Positions 9,221-17,254 of a DNA stretch of 64,000 bases are shown here, one piece after another. Both the position numbers and the translations under genes were made by a program. Position 1 is the first letter of the stretch; the number at the start of each line of letters is the position of its first letter. Origin of the DNA: Algicoccus sp048820935. Lineage in GTDB: Bacteria; Pseudomonadota; Gammaproteobacteria; Burkholderiales; Burkholderiaceae_B. Below the pieces are notes generated by a model, which saw only the letters and a program-made list of their open reading frames with translations, was not told where the DNA came from and made no database searches. The DNA lies in assembly GCF_048820935.1 (NCBI RefSeq), contig NZ_JBMERD010000004.1:124001-188000 (forward strand), given 5' to 3'.

Positions 9221-11995
9221 ATGACAGTGGGCACAAATGCGATCGTTGCCCGGATTCAGGATGTGAGCCTGCATTACGGCAAGACATTAGCGTTGGATAA
9301 CCTCAGTCTGGAGATTCCAGCCGGTTGTATGGTTGGTCTAATCGGTCCTGATGGTGTCGGTAAGTCCAGCCTACTGTCTTTGCTCGCTGGGGCACGCGCT
9401 ATTCAGAGCGGCACCATTGAGGTGCTGGATGGCGATATGAGCAATGCCGAGCACCGAGATCAGGTCTGCCCGCGCATTGCCTATATGCCTCAGGGTTTAG
9501 GCAAAAACCTCTATCACACCCTGTCCGTTGAAGAAAACTTACAGTTTTTTGCCAGACTTTTTAGCCATGGTGCGGCTGAGCGACGTCGACGCATCGATGA
9601 TCTGACGAAAGCAACTGACCTTTACCCTTTTTTGTCACGTCCCGCCGGCAAACTGTCTGGCGGAATGAAACAAAAGCTAGGCCTTTGCTGCTCGCTGATT
9701 CATGATCCGGATTTTCTGATTCTGGATGAACCCACGACTGGGGTCGATCCGCTGGCTCGTAAACAATTTTGGGATTTGATTGATACCATCCGTGAAGATC
9801 GCCCGACGATGAGCGTCATCGTGGCCACGGCTTACATGGATGAAGCACAGCGTTTTGATTGGCTAGCGGCGATGGACGATGGGCGCATTCTAGCGACAGG
9901 TTCACCTGAGGAATTATTACAGCGCACGGACAGTACCAACCTTGAACAGGCCTTTATTCGTCTCTTGCCAGAAGAAAAGCGTCAAGGCTATGAAGTCGTC
10001 ACTATCCCACCCTTAGATGTCGATGAATCTGATGTGGCCATCGAGGCTGATGGTGTGACGGTTCGATTTGGTGATTTTACGGCTGTGGATAATGTGTCAT
10101 TTCGCATTGGTCGCGGTGAAATCTTTGGTTTTTTGGGCTCTAACGGCTGTGGTAAGTCGACCACTATGAAGATGCTCACGGGGTTGTTGCCGGCTTCGGA
10201 AGGGCGTGCGTGGCTGTTTGGACAGGAGGTGAATCCGGACGATATCGATACGCGTCGACGCGTGGGCTATATGTCTCAAGCGTTTTCACTCTACAACGAG
10301 CTGACAGTCAAACAAAACCTTGTGTTGCATGCCCGATTGTTCCACGTGCCCGAAGAACAAGTGGATGAGCGAGTGGCCGAAATGGTCAAGCGCTTTGAAC
10401 TCGAAGATGTGTTGGATCGATTGCCTCAGGCGATTCCGCTGGGAATGCGTCAACGCTTATCGCTCGCGGTTGCCATGGTGCATAAGCCGGAATTGTTGAT
10501 TCTGGATGAACCCACGTCAGGCGTGGATCCGGTGGCCCGAGACAACTTTTGGCGTCTACTCATTGAGCTCTCGCGCCGTGACAAAGTCACCATCTTTATC
10601 TCGACGCACTTCATGAATGAAGCTGAGCGTTGTGACCGGATGTCCATGATGCATGCAGGTAAAGTCTTGGACAGCGATACCCCTGCTCGACTTGTTGAAA
10701 AACGCGGTGCAGCTTCGCTCGAAGAAGCCTTTATCGGATACTTGCTTGAAGCGAGTGAAACGCCTGAGTCGAAATCTCAAGTGTCAGATGAGCCGCAAAA
10801 GGCTGAAGAAACGCGTAAAAGCCTCGTTGCTGACGTGGTGAGTGAGGAGGGGGCGCCACCTAAACATCCTTGGTTTAGTTTGCAGCGCATGCTGAGTTTT
10901 ACCTGGCGCGAAGCCTTGGAATTGCGACGCGATCCCGTGCGGGCAACGTTGGCCTTGGTGGGCAGCCTCTTACTCATGTTTGTCATGGGGTTTGGGATCA
11001 CCATGGATGTGGAAGATTTGCGCTATGCGGTTCTAGATCGTGATCAGACCACATTGAGCAATAACTATGTCCTCAATATTTCAGGGTCGCGTTATTTTCT
11101 TGAGCAGCCGCCATTAAAGGACTATGAAGACATGGACATGCGGCTGCGGCAGGGCGACATTACGCTGGCCATTGAGATTCCGCATGGTTTTGGGCGCGAT
11201 GTTTTGCGAGGTGATCCGGTTGAGGTGGGTGCCTGGATTGATGGAGCCATGCCGCAGCGCGCAGAAACCATACAGGGTTATGTGCAAGGTCTACATCAGC
11301 ATTGGTTACAGACGCAAATGCAAGAGCGCATGGGAGACTTGCCGGCATCGGTTGCAACAATCGAAAGTCGCTTTCGGTATAACCCTGACATTGAAAGCTT
11401 GAAGGCTATGGTGCCCGCCGTCATACCCATGTTGCTGCTGATGTTGCCGGCGATACTCGCGGCTTTGTCTGTTGTGCGTGAGAAGGAACTGGGCTCCATT
11501 ATCAATCTTTATGTGACACCGGTCACACGCTTGGAATTTTTAGTTGGCAAGCAATTGCCTTATGTCGTGTTGGCGATGGTCAACTTCTTTTGTATGGTGC
11601 TTTTGGCCGTTACGGTGTTTGGCGTTCCCTTGACAGGGAGCTTTCTGACATTGACGATCGCAACATTTCTGTTTTGCATCATCGCAACGGGCATGGGTCT
11701 GTTAGCTTCCACAGTGACGAGCAGTCAAATAGCGGCGCTCTTTTTTGCGATGATCGGTACGATGTTGCCGACTGTCCAGTTGGCTGGGTTGTTGAATCCG
11801 GTGTCTTCCATGGAAGGGTTTAGCCGGATCGCGGGTGAGATGTATCCTGCCACGCACATGTTCATCATTAGTCGTGGCGTGTTTAGCAAGGCCCTGACTT
11901 TTAGTGACTTGAGTCAGTCCATCTGGCCTTTACTGATCGCGGTGCCTGTCATTGTTGGTGCGTCCGTGGTGCTATTGCGCAAGCAGGAGAAATGA
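9221..11995 (+). CDS. rbbA: ABC exporter: two ATPase domains fused to an ABC-2 permease (RbbA-like)
   Basis: A 924-residue fusion. ATPase 1 (about 10-235) has a Walker A GPDGVGKSS, signature LSGGMKQK and Walker B FLILDEPTTGVDP. ATPase 2 (about 268-490) has GSNGCGKST and LLILDEPTSGVDP, but its signature is the variant PLGMRQRLSL in place of LSGGQ. After a charged linker (about 510-550), an ABC-2 permease follows with one helix near 590, a periplasmic domain and five or so helices from about 725 to the end. This is the layout of E. coli RbbA. Here it sits with adaptor and outer-membrane genes, so it probably drives drug or small-molecule efflux. The gene symbol is by resemblance only. Confidence 0.88.
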   Translation: MTVGTNAIVARIQDVSLHYGKTLALDNLSLEIPAGCMVGLIGPDGVGKSSLLSLLAGARAIQSGTIEVLDGDMSNAEHRDQVCPRIAYMPQGLGKNLYHTLSVEENLQFFARLFSHGAAERRRRIDDLTKATDLYPFLSRPAGKLSGGMKQKLGLCCSLIHDPDFLILDEPTTGVDPLARKQFWDLIDTIREDRPTMSVIVATAYMDEAQRFDWLAAMDDGRILATGSPEELLQRTDSTNLEQAFIRLLPEEKRQGYEVVTIPPLDVDESDVAIEADGVTVRFGDFTAVDNVSFRIGRGEIFGFLGSNGCGKSTTMKMLTGLLPASEGRAWLFGQEVNPDDIDTRRRVGYMSQAFSLYNELTVKQNLVLHARLFHVPEEQVDERVAEMVKRFELEDVLDRLPQAIPLGMRQRLSLAVAMVHKPELLILDEPTSGVDPVARDNFWRLLIELSRRDKVTIFISTHFMNEAERCDRMSMMHAGKVLDSDTPARLVEKRGAASLEEAFIGYLLEASETPESKSQVSDEPQKAEETRKSLVADVVSEEGAPPKHPWFSLQRMLSFTWREALELRRDPVRATLALVGSLLLMFVMGFGITMDVEDLRYAVLDRDQTTLSNNYVLNISGSRYFLEQPPLKDYEDMDMRLRQGDITLAIEIPHGFGRDVLRGDPVEVGAWIDGAMPQRAETIQGYVQGLHQHWLQTQMQERMGDLPASVATIESRFRYNPDIESLKAMVPAVIPMLLLMLPAILAALSVVREKELGSIINLYVTPVTRLEFLVGKQLPYVVLAMVNFFCMVLLAVTVFGVPLTGSFLTLTIATFLFCIIATGMGLLASTVTSSQIAALFFAMIGTMLPTVQLAGLLNPVSSMEGFSRIAGEMYPATHMFIISRGVFSKALTFSDLSQSIWPLLIAVPVIVGASVVLLRKQEK

Positions 11996-11996
11996 C

Positions 11997-13121
11997 ATGC
12001 GCAAATTAAAAAATATTCTGCGTCTGGCACAAAAAGAACTCTGGAGTCTGGCGCGCGACCCGGCCATGCTGCTCTTGATCGTGTATGTCTTTACGGTTTC
12101 GATCTATACCTCGGCCACTTCGCAACCAGAGACCCTACAAAACGCGGCGATTGCTGTGGTCGATGAGGATCGATCGCCTTTGTCGGCCCGCATTGTGTCG
12201 GCGTTTTATCCACCAGAATTTACGCGCCCCAAAATGATTGAGCTCAATGAAATGGATGCGGGGCTCGACAGTGGTGACTTTACGTTCGTGCTCAACATTC
12301 CACCGAATTTTCAGCGTGATGTCTTGGCAGGCAAAAATCCGGGCGTGCAGCTCAATATTGATGCCACGCGTATGAGTCAAGCTTTTACGGGGAACGGCTA
12401 TATTCAGCAGGTCGTGATGGGTGAGGTCAATGAGTTTATGCAGCGACAGCGCGTGGCTACAACTTTACCGGTCGATTTGGTGCAGAGGGTGCGATTCAAT
12501 CCGACGCTAGAAAAGTCTTGGTTTGGTAGTATTGCTGAGGTCATCAACTCGGTGGCGATGTTGTCGATTATCTTGACAGGTGCGGCGCTTATACGAGAGC
12601 GCGAGCATGGAACGATTGAGCATCTGCTTGTGATGCCTATCACACCGGGTGAAATCATGGCCTCCAAGGTGCTTGCCATGGGATTGGTGGTGTTGATCGC
12701 CACAACTGTGTCCTTAACACTGGTGGTGCGCGGGCTACTCAAAGTGCCGATTGAAGGTTCAATACCGCTTTTTCTAATCGGTGTGGTTTTGTGCCTTTAT
12801 GCAATGACTTCGTTGGGTATTTACATGGCAACTGTTGCTCGTACCATGCCACAGTTTGGTTTGTTGCTGATGCTGACCCTGCTTCCGATGAACATGTTGT
12901 CGGGTGGTCGCACACCCCGTGAAAGTATGCCCTCATTTGTGCAGGATTTGATGCAGCTTGCACCGACGACACATTTTGTTCAAATTGGACAAGCTATCCT
13001 CTTTAGAGGGGCTGGCATGGAAACCGTTTGGAAACCATTTTTAGCGCTGATCGTGATTGGCACTGTGTTGTATGTCCTGTCCTTACGGCGTTTTAGAAGG
13101 ACCATCTCGCAGATGGCCTGA
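11997..13121 (+). CDS. ABC-2 type permease (YhhJ/YbhR-like)
   Basis: The second membrane subunit of the efflux ABC transporter, 374 residues. It has an N-terminal helix (about 22-40), a large periplasmic domain, then about five helices from residue 175 to the end; the ABC-2 hallmark IREREHGTIEHLLVMPITPGEI precedes them. The ATG at 11997 directly follows the rbbA-like stop and has AGGAG upstream; a longer frame opening inside the previous gene is unlikely. It pairs with the permease half of the preceding fusion protein. Confidence 0.9.
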   Translation: MRKLKNILRLAQKELWSLARDPAMLLLIVYVFTVSIYTSATSQPETLQNAAIAVVDEDRSPLSARIVSAFYPPEFTRPKMIELNEMDAGLDSGDFTFVLNIPPNFQRDVLAGKNPGVQLNIDATRMSQAFTGNGYIQQVVMGEVNEFMQRQRVATTLPVDLVQRVRFNPTLEKSWFGSIAEVINSVAMLSIILTGAALIREREHGTIEHLLVMPITPGEIMASKVLAMGLVVLIATTVSLTLVVRGLLKVPIEGSIPLFLIGVVLCLYAMTSLGIYMATVARTMPQFGLLLMLTLLPMNMLSGGRTPRESMPSFVQDLMQLAPTTHFVQIGQAILFRGAGMETVWKPFLALIVIGTVLYVLSLRRFRRTISQMA

Positions 13122-13162
13122 AACTGAGTCCCGATGGCTCACTGACCACTAAGGAGAATGAA

Positions 13163-13630
13163 ATGAGCGAAAAGAATCTTCCTCTCGAACTCTACAAAGC
13201 CAACATGCAGTTGCATCTTGAATTGACCCGCTTACTGCAGGAGGGTACCCACCGCTGGCTAGAGGCAGCCCTTGAGCGAGGCAGCCAACGCTTAGATCAA
13301 AACAAGGCTGACATGGAAGGGTTGATGGAGTCTGCAAATTGGCAATCCGTGACCATGTTACCCGCAGAAACATTCTGGCGTTTACATCAGCATCAGACCA
13401 GTGTCTTGCAGGGTAATAATCGTCTCGTCATCAAGAATCAGGCTGCTTTCGTGACAGGCCTGCAGCAGGCGATTTCAAGCTGGCAGAAGTCTGTGAGCCA
13501 AGCCATGGGTGCTGGTAAAGACACGCAGCCCATGTTGGACGCCATGAAGCAATGGGCGACGACGTGGGCGCAACCGCAGATTGAAGACGATAAACCGGCG
13601 GCACGGGCTCGTAAAACAACAAAGAAGTGA
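13163..13630 (+). CDS. phasin (PHA granule-associated protein)
   Basis: A 155-residue mostly alpha-helical protein of the phasin type: short amphipathic helices, Gln/Ala/Met-rich, ending in a basic AT-hook-like tail (PAARARKTTKK). Phasins coat PHA granules and limit their size, and the basic tail could bind DNA or the nucleoid. AAGGAG precedes the ATG. Its place downstream of phaC and the efflux genes on the same strand supports the call; the sequence match alone is moderate. Confidence 0.75.
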   Translation: MSEKNLPLELYKANMQLHLELTRLLQEGTHRWLEAALERGSQRLDQNKADMEGLMESANWQSVTMLPAETFWRLHQHQTSVLQGNNRLVIKNQAAFVTGLQQAISSWQKSVSQAMGAGKDTQPMLDAMKQWATTWAQPQIEDDKPAARARKTTKK

Positions 13631-13663
13631 TGCACATAAATATCACTTAAACACTTGATTCTG

Positions 13664-13711
13664 GCTCGACCTCTGTGCGCAAAATTAGTTGTCATTGCGC
13701 AAGAGTCGAGC
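13664..13711. other. long two-part hairpin between phasin and SDR genes
   Basis: GCTCGAC (13664-13670) pairs with GTCGAGC (13705-13711), and inside it TGCGCAA (13676-13682) pairs with TTGCGCA (13695-13701). There is no U-run after it, so it may be an mRNA processing or stability element, or an operator, and not an intrinsic terminator. Confidence 0.45.
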
Positions 13712-13738
13712 TCACTTTTAGTATTTTAAGGAAATCTG

Positions 13739-14491
13739 ATGAAATACACATTTACAGGTGAAACCGTGCTCGTGAGTGGTGCTGCCTCCGGTATTGGCAA
13801 AGCCACAGCCCATCTTCTGGCAGCCAACGGTCTTGCGGTCTTGGTGTCGGATATACAGAAAGATGCTGTTGAGAAGCTTGCTCAAGAAATCAAGGCCAAC
13901 GGCGGCCGTGCAGTCGCTCATGTTGGTGATGTTTCGCGTCCAGAGGATTCTGAAAACGCCGTGGATCTGGCAGTGCGCGAATTTGGTGCGCTGCATTTTG
14001 CAGTGAATAACGCAGGTGTGGGTGATGGCAACGGACCTATGGGTGACATCAATCTTGAGGGCTGGCAGCGCGTGATTGACATCAATCTGAATGGTGTCGC
14101 TTATGGCCTGCGCTTTCAGATACCAGCTATTCTGGCTGCGGGCGGTGGCGCCATTGTGAACATGTCTTCAATTCTCGGCATTGTTGGCGAACAGACTGCA
14201 CCGGCTTACACGGCAGCCAAACATGGCGTGACGGGACTGACACGCGCGACCGCGCTAGAGTACTCAGCGCGTGGTGTTCGGGTGAACTCAATTCATCCTG
14301 GCTATGTGGATACACCGCTTCTGGATGTGTTTGACGAGCAAGCCCATCTTGAACTCATCAAAAAGCACCCGATCGGTCGCCTTGGGACTGCAGACGAGAT
14401 TGCGCACGCGATCGCGTTTCTGCTCTCGGACGGGGCAAGTTTTATTACCGGTGCGAGCTTGCTAGCCGATGGTGGTTATACCGCTCTATAA
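13739..14491 (+). CDS. short-chain dehydrogenase/reductase
   Basis: A 250-residue classical SDR. The cofactor loop is SGAASGIG (normally TGxxxGIG), with NNAG, the catalytic Ser in MSSILG, the YxxxK pair YTAAK, and the family end LLADGGYTAL. The Asp in VSDIQ at the end of beta-2 suggests NAD(H) preference. Its position after the phasin suggests a role in hydroxyacyl metabolism (for example 3-hydroxybutyrate oxidation), but it is not a clear PhaB. A hairpin terminator follows. Confidence 0.85.
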   Translation: MKYTFTGETVLVSGAASGIGKATAHLLAANGLAVLVSDIQKDAVEKLAQEIKANGGRAVAHVGDVSRPEDSENAVDLAVREFGALHFAVNNAGVGDGNGPMGDINLEGWQRVIDINLNGVAYGLRFQIPAILAAGGGAIVNMSSILGIVGEQTAPAYTAAKHGVTGLTRATALEYSARGVRVNSIHPGYVDTPLLDVFDEQAHLELIKKHPIGRLGTADEIAHAIAFLLSDGASFITGASLLADGGYTAL

Positions 14492-14514
14492 CTCGGAAGG
14501 TGACGTCAGGTGTT

Positions 14515-14546
14515 GCTCCTTACTGCTATGTAGGGAGCGTGTTTTT
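14515..14546 (+). terminator. terminator after the SDR gene
   Basis: An 8-bp stem (14515-14522 with 14531-14538, GCTCCTTA arm, one G-U pair) is followed by GTGTTTTT. Confidence 0.65.
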
Positions 14547-14591
14547 CGCAGAAGATTGCGAATCAAGCATCAACAGAATGATCAGCAAAAC

Positions 14592-14801
14592 GTAAGCGTT
14601 GCCGCATCGGCGTGATGGTGCTACGCGTTTCAATGCAGCCAGACAGCCAGGTCCACACCCTCACACCAAGGTTGTGGAAGCAGCACTTCGCTGACCAGCC
14701 CTTAACCTCGCAAGTCACTATCGTCTGATAGGCAACATCCTGCTCAGCGAGTATGCATCATCTGACGTGCGGTGTCATCACGCCGATGCGGTGGCGCTTA
14801 C
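14592..14801. repeat. 210-bp MITE-like unit left of the Fic gene
   Basis: The unit begins GTAAGCGTTGCCGCATCGG and ends with the reverse complement of nearly the same sequence. About 23 of the outer 26 bases match, giving terminal inverted repeats. It contains no ORF. Its right half (14699-14801) recurs inverted at 16174-16276, on the other side of the Fic gene. Confidence 0.6.
14699..14801 (+). repeat. left arm of a 103-bp inverted repeat flanking a Fic gene
   Basis: Matches the reverse complement of 16174-16276 at 98 of 103 positions by eye. All five differences are transitions. The pair encloses 1.37 kb holding only the Fic gene and its promoter region, like the ends of a composite mobile unit. 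Confidence 0.85.
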
Positions 14802-15043
14802 TTTTCTGGGTAGGGCCGTTGCCCCTTGGGTGCCGTTCCCTTGCCATTTTCTTTGCTCGAGGATGATCGCTGGGAAATGAGGTAAACAATGGATTAAATG
14901 GGGTAATTGTGAATTGATTGCCCCTTTTTTAGATTCATGTCGCTCATTTTCTTCTTGGTCGGTTATACGAGCCTCTCACGACCGATCCAATGATCAGGAA
15001 ATGAGGTAGTCAAACATAGGTAAAGAGGTATTTTTAGAGACAA

Positions 15044-15078
15044 TACCCCATTTATAATCTATGATTACCCCATTTATA
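15044..15078. promoter_or_regulatory. promoter and tandem operator-like repeat of the first Fic gene
   Basis: TACCCCATTTATA occurs at 15044-15056 and 15066-15078, a 22-base period (two helical turns). An inverted copy of the core (AAATGGGGTAAT) lies at 14896-14907. A perfect TATAAT -10 sits at 15053-15058 inside the first copy; the -35 is poor. This suggests repression by a regulator, perhaps by the Fic protein's own C-terminal winged helix. Confidence 0.5.
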
Positions 15079-15098
15079 CAGTTTAGGATTACATTTCC

Positions 15099-16160
15099 AT
15101 GCACTCGCTCACACCCGAGTACCTTGCCGCACTTCGCTTCGATGGCACTCAGGCTGCCACGTTGCGCACACTGGGTGAGTATCAGGGTAAGCAGCAACTC
15201 TACGCCGTGCAGTCGCCCGAAGCCCTCAAGGGTCTACGCCAGATCGCGGTGGTGGAGTCCACTGAGTCGTCTAACCGGCTGGAAGGTGTTGTCGTGGCGC
15301 CCTCGCGGCTGAAGTCTCTAGTCATTCGCAACGCAACACCAAAGAGCCGTTCCGAACAGGAGATCGCCGGCTACCGTGATGCACTGGCGCTGATCCACGA
15401 GTCCGCCACGCACATGCCCTTCAGCGAGGGTGTTGTGCTGCAATTACATACCCTCCTGTACCGCTATATGCCGCAGGCGGGCGGGCGCTGGAAGGCCACC
15501 AATAACGACATCATCGAACGTCATCCGGACGGCACATCACGTTTGCGCTTCCAGCCAGTTGCTGCGCACCTCACGCCCACGGCTATGACCGATCTGACCG
15601 AGCGCTACGCCATCGCGCTGGATCAGCACCTGGCCGATCCGTTGGTGCTTGTGCCACTGGCGATGCTCGACTTCCTGTGCATCCACCCTTTCCCGGACGG
15701 CAACGGTCGCATGTCTCGCTTGTTGACCCTGCTGCTGCTCTACCACTTCGACTATGCCGTGGGTCGCTACATCAGTTTGGAACGCATCTTTGAGGACACC
15801 AAGGAAGGCTATTACGAGACGCTGGAAGCCAGTTCGCAAGGATGGCACCAGGGGCGGCACGACGTTAAGCCCTGGCTTGATTATTTCTGGGGTGCCTTAC
15901 TGCGAGCTTACCGTGAGTTTGAGGAGCGTGTTGGCACCATTGAGCGGGGACGTGGCAGTAAGGGCGACCGAGTACGGTCGGAAGTCATGGGACGAAGCCT
16001 GCCGTTTTCGATTTCCGAGATTGAGGAGGCTTGCCCGGGCGTGAGCCGGGACATGGTGCGGCTGGTGCTGCGGGCGATAAAGTCAGAGGGACTGATCGAG
16101 CCGACTGGCAAGGGACGGGGGGCGAAGTGGCTTCGCACCAATCAATCGGGTGAGAAATGA
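15099..16160 (+). CDS. Fic-domain protein with C-terminal winged helix (first of three)
   Basis: A probable AMP-transferring (AMPylating) enzyme of 353 residues. The N-terminal part holds an inhibitory-helix motif (ESSNRLEG, fitting S/TxxxEG). The Fic motif HPFPDGNGR has catalytic His196. Residues from about 275 look like a winged-helix domain (FSISEIEEACPGVSRDMVRLVLRAIKSEGLI). The codons favour C and G at third positions (CTG, GGC, CGC), unlike neighbouring genes, so transfer is likely. It stands between 103-bp inverted repeats, with tandem repeats over its promoter. No FicA-type antitoxin partner is seen; inhibition would be in cis. Confidence 0.9.
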   Translation: MHSLTPEYLAALRFDGTQAATLRTLGEYQGKQQLYAVQSPEALKGLRQIAVVESTESSNRLEGVVVAPSRLKSLVIRNATPKSRSEQEIAGYRDALALIHESATHMPFSEGVVLQLHTLLYRYMPQAGGRWKATNNDIIERHPDGTSRLRFQPVAAHLTPTAMTDLTERYAIALDQHLADPLVLVPLAMLDFLCIHPFPDGNGRMSRLLTLLLLYHFDYAVGRYISLERIFEDTKEGYYETLEASSQGWHQGRHDVKPWLDYFWGALLRAYREFEERVGTIERGRGSKGDRVRSEVMGRSLPFSISEIEEACPGVSRDMVRLVLRAIKSEGLIEPTGKGRGAKWLRTNQSGEK

Positions 16161-16173
16161 GTACTCAAAGAAG

Positions 16174-16276
16174 GTAAGCGCCACCACATCGGCGTGATGA
16201 CACCGCACATCAGATGATGCATACTCGCTGAGCAGGATATTGCCTGTCAGACGATAGTGACTTGCGAAGTTAAGGG
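16174..16276 (-). repeat. right arm of the 103-bp inverted repeat flanking a Fic gene
   Basis: Begins GTAAGCGCCACCACATCGG, 13 bases after the Fic stop. It is the inverted partner of 14699-14801 with five mismatches. The other half of the left-hand 210-bp unit is not found on this side. Confidence 0.85.
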
Positions 16277-16557
16277 TTAGTAACTGTTAGCTTAAATCTA
16301 TCCGAATCTATGTATACGTACTCAAATGAATAGATTCATAAGCGACCATGTTACGACACGATCACCCAAATAGGATCACCACAATTTGTTAGCTTTGCTC
16401 TTGTAAAGAGAGTTTCACGCGATGGTTCATGCGTCACAGAGCCTGCGTAGGGTCGCAGTCAATTTGGCAATCTTTACGGATAGAATGATTTTTATATGCA
16501 ATTAAAAACTATTTAGCTTTGTGATGATTGAACTAACTAAGGAGAGCGAACCAAGCA

Positions 16558-16877
16558 TTGATTCGTAAACAAATCGGTAGTTGCAACCGTGCCAAAGTGA
16601 AAACCAAGTTAGGCATGTTGTCCTATCAAGTTTGCAGTGCTCGTCAGGATTTCTTGCATCAAATCACGACCGATTTGGTGCGCAAGCATGATGTAATTTG
16701 CATTGAAGATTTAAGCGTCAGATCCTCTACAAAGCCAACCAACTTGACAAAGTCGTGAAGTCTGTGGGCAGATTCTTTCCCGGTAGCAAAACATGCTCAG
16801 GATATGGAGAAATCTGCCAAGACTTGACTTTAAAGATGCGTAGCTGGCAATGTCAGGCTTGTGCCGCTAGGTGTTGA
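16558..16877 (+). pseudogene. relic of an IS200/IS605-type tnpB
   Basis: Frame 1 reads a C-terminal TnpB stretch (CSARQDFLHQITTDLV then RKHDVICIEDLSV). A frame change near 16741 leads into KSVGRFFPGSKTCSGYG and SWQCQACAARC, the zinc-ribbon part. Between them the usual central block is missing, the first CxxC is CSGY, and the N-terminal two thirds are absent. This is a degraded remnant of an RNA-guided nuclease gene next to the Fic island; no TnpA or intact ends were found. Confidence 0.7.
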
Positions 16878-16964
16878 TGGTGAAGTAGGAAGAAAACATC
16901 AAATGTGCGGTGAGTAGATTTGAGTAAGTTTTTTGTAACGGTGTCGTCGGATATCGTTAGATAC

Positions 16965-16996
16965 AAAAAAACCCGCAAACTATTGTCAGCGCGGGC
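16965..16996 (-). terminator. terminator of tRNA-Ser(CGA)
   Basis: On the minus strand AGCCCGCGC... folds with GCGGG (CCCGC/GCGGG stem) and is followed by a run of seven T. Confidence 0.65.
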
Positions 16997-17034
16997 TGTT
17001 TTGATTTTCTTTAATTGCTCCGAAGAGAATTGCT

Positions 17035-17125
17035 TGGCGGAGGAGGTGGGATTCGAACCCACGATACGGTATGACCGTATACCGGATTTCGAGTCCGGCG
17101 CATTCGACCTCTCTGCCACTCCTCC
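17035..17125 (-). tRNA. tRNA-Ser (anticodon CGA)
   Basis: Read on the minus strand it has acceptor stem GGAGGAG/CTCCTCC, G discriminator, encoded CCA, the anticodon loop CTCGAAA, a long variable arm (class II) and the T loop GGTTCGAATCC. It decodes UCG. It borders the acquired Fic/TnpB patch, so its 3' side may be an integration site. Confidence 0.96.
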
Positions 17126-17254
17126 TGCTCTTACAGCAAGCGTGCAATTCTAGCAGATAGTTTGATTTGTGGCGAGGCAGGGGATATACCCAATTGATTT
17201 CTGAAACCTTTACACTATCGGTTAAGTGTGACAAATAACTGGAGTGATCAGATC

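Noticed and set aside
14994..15197. 67-residue minus-strand ORF over the Fic start
   Set aside because: Covers the promoter and first codons of a well-supported Fic gene and has no family resemblance.
14592..16276. Integron cassette with attC sites
   Set aside because: The repeats lack paired RYYYAAC/GTTRRRY core sites and there is no integrase; a MITE or composite-type repeat fits better.
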